Source of the DNA: Gammaproteobacteria bacterium
GTDB taxonomy: Bacteria; Pseudomonadota; Gammaproteobacteria; Steroidobacterales; GCA-2729495
DNA length: 8,214 nt
NCBI GenBank assembly: GCA_023383735.1
Contig: JAHDYN010000063.1
Coordinates: 1-8,214 of the forward strand
Direction: 5' to 3'
Program-made: the position numbers and the translations under genes
Shown: positions 5,742 through 8,214 of the stretch, piece by piece
Numbering within the stretch: position 1 is the stretch's first letter
Layout of the letters: the number at the start of each line of letters is the position of its first letter
Notes under the pieces: generated by a model
Told to the model about the DNA's origin: nothing
What the model saw: the letters and a program-made list of their open reading frames with translations, nothing else
Database searches by the model: none

Positions 5742-7886
5742 TCAATCAAAGCGGTAACGAAGCGTCAGCCCGGCCTGGCGCGGATCGCCGTTGCGGGTAT
5801 AGAGCTGCGGACTGAACTCCGGCGGCTCGTTGCCGAAGTAGAAGCCGCGCACGGCGTAGTCTTCATCCAGCGCGTTGCGCAGCCAGGCCTCGACGCCCCA
5901 CTGCCCCCACTCGCGTCCGGCACGCAGGTCCAGCACCTGGTACGGGCTGGTCTGAGGGTCGTTGCAGTCTGCCGACTGGCAGTAGTCGATGGTGTAGCGA
6001 CCCTTGCCGCTGTAGTCGGCACGCAGGAACCAGCCCTGCGGCAATTGCCAGCTCGCATTGAACGCAAAGGTGTACCTGGGCGCGTGGGCGAGTTCGCTGC
6101 CCTCGAGTTCGGGACGCAGGCTGAAGTCACCGATCTCCGTGTGCAGCAGGCCGAGCGCGGCACCCAGCCTCAGCGTGGGCAGCGCCTGCCAGCCGGCCTC
6201 CAGCTCGACGCCGCGCGTTTCGGCATCGCTGGCGTTGTCGGTGACGAATACATAGGTGGTGGGATCGCCAAGCCGCAACTGCGCCGGCACCTTGATCTGC
6301 GGGTCGTCGCGCTGCTGCATGAAGAAGCTGAGCGCCATCGTCCAGCCCGCCCCGGCCGGCGCCATGCGCAGCCCCACCTCGTAGTCCCACAGGGACTCGG
6401 GACCGTACTCCAGGTTTCCCGCATCGAGGTTGAAGTCCGGAAACTCGTCGAAGTCGATGCCGGCCAGGCTGGTGTTGAAACCGCCCGCCTTGTATCCCCG
6501 GGCGATGCGCGCCCAGACGGTCGCGCCGGCTTGCACCTCGTGGCTCAGGCCGAGTTCACCGCCGAGCATGCTGTCCCGCGGATCGAAGCGGCTGTCGTAG
6601 TTGTCGCGATAGCGTGCGGCGCGCTGTTCCCAGCGCAGGCCCGCGGTGGCCGTCAGGTTGTCCGAGAGCGGTCGCGAGAGCGCCCCGAACAGCGCCACGC
6701 TGGTCGCCGAGTAGTCGCTGCTGGCGCTGGTATCGAGCAGCAGGTCGGCGCCGCAGGTGACCGCATCGCAGACACCCTGGTCGTGGCGTGCGTTGGACTC
6801 ATCGAGATCGAGCACGTAGATGCCGGTTACCCAGTCGGCGCCAAGAATCCGGCTGTCCGGCCCGGAGACCAGCCGCAACTCCTGGTTCACCGTATCGCGT
6901 TCACGGTCGAAGGCCTGCGTGAATGAGTAGACGTATGGCGCCCAGTAGTCCGGATTGCCCCAGTCGGCATCGAAACCGAACTGCATGTCAGAACGGGCGA
7001 CACCGGTGATGCTGACCAGCTCGCCGATGCCATCGAGCTGATAACTGATGCGCAGGGCGCCGGCATCGGTCTGCTGCGCATCGCGGCCGGGCTGGTCGGA
7101 CCAGGTGGTGAAGCCGTTGTCGATGGCAAACGCATCGTAGCCGTTGTCGAGATCCACATGCAGGCCGGTGAAATCGATGCGCAAGGCCTCGCCGGACTGC
7201 CAGCGCAGCTTGCCGCGCACACTCAGCTCATCGCGCCGGTTGGTGTCGTCGCGACCCAGATACGGGTTGCGGCGAAAGCCGTCGCTGTCGTATTGCTGGA
7301 CAGCCAGACGATACGCGAGTGACTCGTCCGTGCCGGGCACTGCGCCACCCACCACGGCGCCGAGGGCACGCGTGTCATCGCTGCCACCGGTGAGCTCCAC
7401 CTCCGCGACGGGGTTCAGGGACGGCGCGTTGCTCTGCACGTAGATCAGGCCAGCCAGTGCATTGGCGCCGTAGCGCACACCCTGCGGCCCGCGCAGCACC
7501 TCGATGTCCTGCAGATCGAAGGTGGTCGCCACCGCACCGATGCCGGACAGGTCGATGTCGTCGATGACAAAGCCCACCGAGGGGTTCGGTGCGCCATCGT
7601 ATTGCTCGAGCTCGCCGGTGCCACGGATCTGGAAATAGCGCGCGCGAGACCCTTCGCCGCTCCAGTTGAAGTTCGGCACCAGGCCAGTGAGTTCCTCGAA
7701 GTGCTGCAGCGAGGCCGCACCGATCACCGCCGCATCCAGCTGCGTCACGCTCACCGGCACCGTGGCCAGCTCCGCCTCGCGCAACTGCGAGGCCAACACG
7801 ATGATCTCCGGCACAGGAGCGGCTTCAGCCGCGGCCGACAAGAAAAGAATCGCGGCTGAAGCCGCTCCCCGCGTGCACGCGCCCAT
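5742..7886 (-). CDS. TonB-dependent outer-membrane receptor, probable thiamine uptake
   Basis: A 714-aa outer-membrane receptor with a signal peptide (residues 1-22, cut near AEA/AP), a TonB-box-like EIIVLA (27-32), and a plug with GFVIDDIDLSGIG (105-117) and the conserved VLRGPQGVRYGANALAGLIYV (130-150). A full beta-barrel follows, with typical ARGYKAGGFN (462-471) and NALDEDYAVRGFYF (671-684), ending LTLRYRFD. Two close cysteine pairs (373/378 and 636/641) probably sit in outer loops. The start at 7886 is set by AGGAGA 9 nt upstream and by the riboswitch leader. Control by a TPP riboswitch and the downstream genes argue that the ligand is thiamine or a thiamine phosphate; the sequence alone would be called a generic, siderophore-like receptor. 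The signal-peptide codons include an inverted REP-like pair, which is unusual. First gene of the operon, 12 bp before the thiamine-binding gene. Confidence 0.93.
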   Translation of the reverse strand: MGACTRGAASAAILFLSAAAEAAPVPEIIVLASQLREAELATVPVSVTQLDAAVIGAASLQHFEELTGLVPNFNWSGEGSRARYFQIRGTGELEQYDGAPNPSVGFVIDDIDLSGIGAVATTFDLQDIEVLRGPQGVRYGANALAGLIYVQSNAPSLNPVAEVELTGGSDDTRALGAVVGGAVPGTDESLAYRLAVQQYDSDGFRRNPYLGRDDTNRRDELSVRGKLRWQSGEALRIDFTGLHVDLDNGYDAFAIDNGFTTWSDQPGRDAQQTDAGALRISYQLDGIGELVSITGVARSDMQFGFDADWGNPDYWAPYVYSFTQAFDRERDTVNQELRLVSGPDSRILGADWVTGIYVLDLDESNARHDQGVCDAVTCGADLLLDTSASSDYSATSVALFGALSRPLSDNLTATAGLRWEQRAARYRDNYDSRFDPRDSMLGGELGLSHEVQAGATVWARIARGYKAGGFNTSLAGIDFDEFPDFNLDAGNLEYGPESLWDYEVGLRMAPAGAGWTMALSFFMQQRDDPQIKVPAQLRLGDPTTYVFVTDNASDAETRGVELEAGWQALPTLRLGAALGLLHTEIGDFSLRPELEGSELAHAPRYTFAFNASWQLPQGWFLRADYSGKGRYTIDYCQSADCNDPQTSPYQVLDLRAGREWGQWGVEAWLRNALDEDYAVRGFYFGNEPPEFSPQLYTRNGDPRQAGLTLRYRFD
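7816..7868. repeat. Inverted pair of REP-like palindromes inside the receptor gene
   Basis: Two perfect inverted copies of the 18-mer GGAGCGGCTTCAGCCGCG lie at 7816-7833 and 7851-7868, separated by 17 bp. Each copy holds its own small palindrome (GCGGCT-TC-AGCCGC), which is the architecture of REP pairs (BIMEs). Sequences of this type are usually intergenic in Xanthomonadales, pseudomonads and relatives. Here the pair lies in the reading frame of the TonB-dependent receptor: it encodes residues 7-12 (GAASAA) and 18-24 (AAAEAAP), with the spacer encoding ILFLS. Confidence 0.85.
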
Positions 7887-7918
7887 CCCGGCAAATCTCC
7901 TGTAAGGGACGATCCGGG
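7887..7918 (-). promoter_or_regulatory. Shine-Dalgarno-sequestering hairpin (riboswitch expression platform)
   Basis: On the minus-strand RNA the 32 nt just before the receptor start codon can fold as CCCGG / AUC / (bulged G) / UCC - loop CUUACA - GGA / GAU / (UUG) / CCGGG, 11 base pairs in all. The ribosome-binding site AGGAGA (plus 7896-7901) is almost wholly inside the stem. The loop and 5' arm (GUCCCUUAC, plus 7902-7910) can instead pair with GUAGGGAC at the 3' end of the TPP aptamer (plus 7959-7966). No U-run follows, so control is more likely at translation than by termination. The pairing was worked out by eye. Confidence 0.65.
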
Positions 7919-7953
7919 GGTTGCGACAGCAGGGGGAACAACGATGGCAGTTC

Positions 7954-8050
7954 GTCTTGTCCCTACGCCGGTACTAGCCGGATCAGGTTCAGAGGGTTCC
8001 CTTCTGGATCTCAGGCCGGCCCGCTGATGCGGTACGGCCACCCCTAAGAC
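7954..8050 (-). promoter_or_regulatory. TPP riboswitch (THI element)
   Basis: The minus strand carries the full set of THI-box elements: GGGGUGGCC near the 5' side, CUGAGA (plus 8009-8014), ACCCUCUGAACCUGAUCCGG, and the terminal GGCGUAGGGA. The outer helix P1 is formed by GUCUU (plus 8046-8050) with AAGAC (7954-7958), which sets the limits. A longer optional stem lies between GGGGUGG and CUGAGA. By family knowledge this RNA binds thiamine pyrophosphate and shuts off the genes downstream. It ends 67 nt before the receptor start codon and so controls the whole receptor, binding protein, PnuT and kinase operon. Confidence 0.97.
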
Positions 8051-8058
8051 TGGCGGGC

Positions 8059-8067
8059 AGGATAACA
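8059..8067 (-). promoter_or_regulatory. Candidate extended -10 promoter of the thiamine operon
   Basis: TG-T-TATCCT on the minus strand fits an extended -10 element. It would start transcription near 8052, almost exactly at the first base of riboswitch helix P1. No good -35 is seen, which extended -10 promoters tolerate. Confidence 0.45.
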
Positions 8068-8083
8068 CGATCGTGAAAATTCA

Positions 8084-8113
8084 TTGAATCAGGGCTGAAG
8101 GCGCTCCTACAAT
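8084..8113 (+). promoter_or_regulatory. Candidate sigma-70 promoter of the plus-strand gene
   Basis: TTGAAT (8084-8089) and TACAAT (8108-8113) are separated by 18 bp, matching the -35 and -10 consensus at 4 and 5 of 6 positions. Transcription would begin at about 8120-8121, on or next to the ATG at 8121. That fits the lack of any Shine-Dalgarno sequence and suggests a leaderless message. Confidence 0.5.
8090..8107. repeat. Degenerate single REP-like copy
   Basis: CAGGGCTGAAGGCGCTCC matches the REP-like arm CGCGGCTGAAGCCGCTCC (7851-7868) at 15 of 18 positions in the same orientation. It is followed by TACA, a common continuation of this repeat type. The changes spoil its internal palindrome, so it looks like an old or decayed copy. 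Confidence 0.55.
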
Positions 8114-8120
8114 ACGCGGC

Positions 8121-8214
8121 ATGAAAACACATGATTACAAGGCTATCGACGCGGTCGTGAACATCTGGACCGACGAGGCACTCGCCGCGCGGCCCAAGTG
8201 GGGTACGGATTTCT
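8121..8214 (+). CDS. Probable amidohydrolase-family protein, N-terminal fragment
   Basis: Only 31 codons are present before the window ends: MKTHDYKAIDAVVNIWTDEA then LAARPKWGTDF. The opening Y-x-x-IDAVVNIWT-x-EAL-x-x-RP-x-W resembles the N-terminus of amidohydrolase-2-type TIM-barrel metal-dependent hydrolases. In those proteins the first strand usually carries a metal-binding D-x-H, here replaced by D-x-V-V-N. This is from memory of the family and the fragment is too short to be sure. The gene is divergent from the thiamine operon, has no Shine-Dalgarno sequence, and has a good -10 hexamer ending 7 bp before its ATG. Confidence 0.6.
   Translation, partial: MKTHDYKAIDAVVNIWTDEALAARPKWGTDF

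Noticed and set aside
5529..6926. Long plus-strand open frame (465 codons) antisense to the receptor
   Set aside because: It is the shadow of a high-GC gene on the other strand; its product is Arg/Gln/His-rich with no recognisable domain, while the minus strand encodes a complete TonB-dependent receptor.
1..8214. CRISPR arrays, tRNA or rRNA genes, insertion sequences
   Set aside because: I saw no regularly spaced repeats, cloverleaf-like sequences, rRNA motifs or transposase fragments on either strand.

Overview
The window looks like chromosomal DNA of a GC-rich gammaproteobacterium, perhaps of the Xanthomonadales or a neighbouring order. Three things point there: a PEP-CTERM/exosortase-type exopolysaccharide locus, a TPP-riboswitch-controlled TonB-dependent receptor, and REP-like palindromes of the GGAGCGGCTTCAGCCGCG type. 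The assignment is by family resemblance only. Almost everything is encoded on the minus strand, so it is described from right to left in transcription order.

Right edge (about 7950-8214): a divergent intergenic region. A plus-strand gene, cut by the window end, starts at 8121 and probably encodes an amidohydrolase-family protein. On the minus strand a textbook TPP riboswitch (7954-8050) opens a four-gene operon. Its genes are a TonB-dependent outer-membrane receptor (5742-7886), a small YkoF/MTH1187-like thiamine-binding protein (5463-5729), a PnuC-family inner-membrane transporter of the PnuT type (4838-5458) and a ThiK/choline-kinase-like phosphotransferase (4053-4841). Gaps are 12 bp, 4 bp and an ATGA overlap, so these form one transcription unit. 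Together they read as a complete thiamine salvage route: outer-membrane uptake, inner-membrane passage, binding, and trapping by phosphorylation, all repressed by TPP. No ABC or ECF components are present.

Middle (3234-3944): a monocistronic gene for a 217-aa secreted protein with a signal peptide and a C-terminal VPAPP-type PEP-CTERM sorting signal. It is closed by a strong intrinsic terminator.

Left (1-2994): three co-directional genes of a PEP-CTERM-associated exopolysaccharide locus. They are the Wzz-like chain-length determinant, the BY-kinase-type tyrosine autokinase and the ExeA-like secretion ATPase, the last running off the window. The adjacent PEP-CTERM protein is a plausible substrate of the exosortase expected further left.

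The most striking features are at the start of the receptor gene. An inverted pair of identical 18-bp REP-like palindromes lies inside the reading frame and encodes much of its signal peptide. Between riboswitch and start codon, a hairpin can hide the Shine-Dalgarno sequence, and its 5' arm can pair instead with the 3' end of the aptamer, which gives a readable translational switch. A degenerate third REP-like copy in the divergent region supplies the -10 hexamer for the plus-strand gene.
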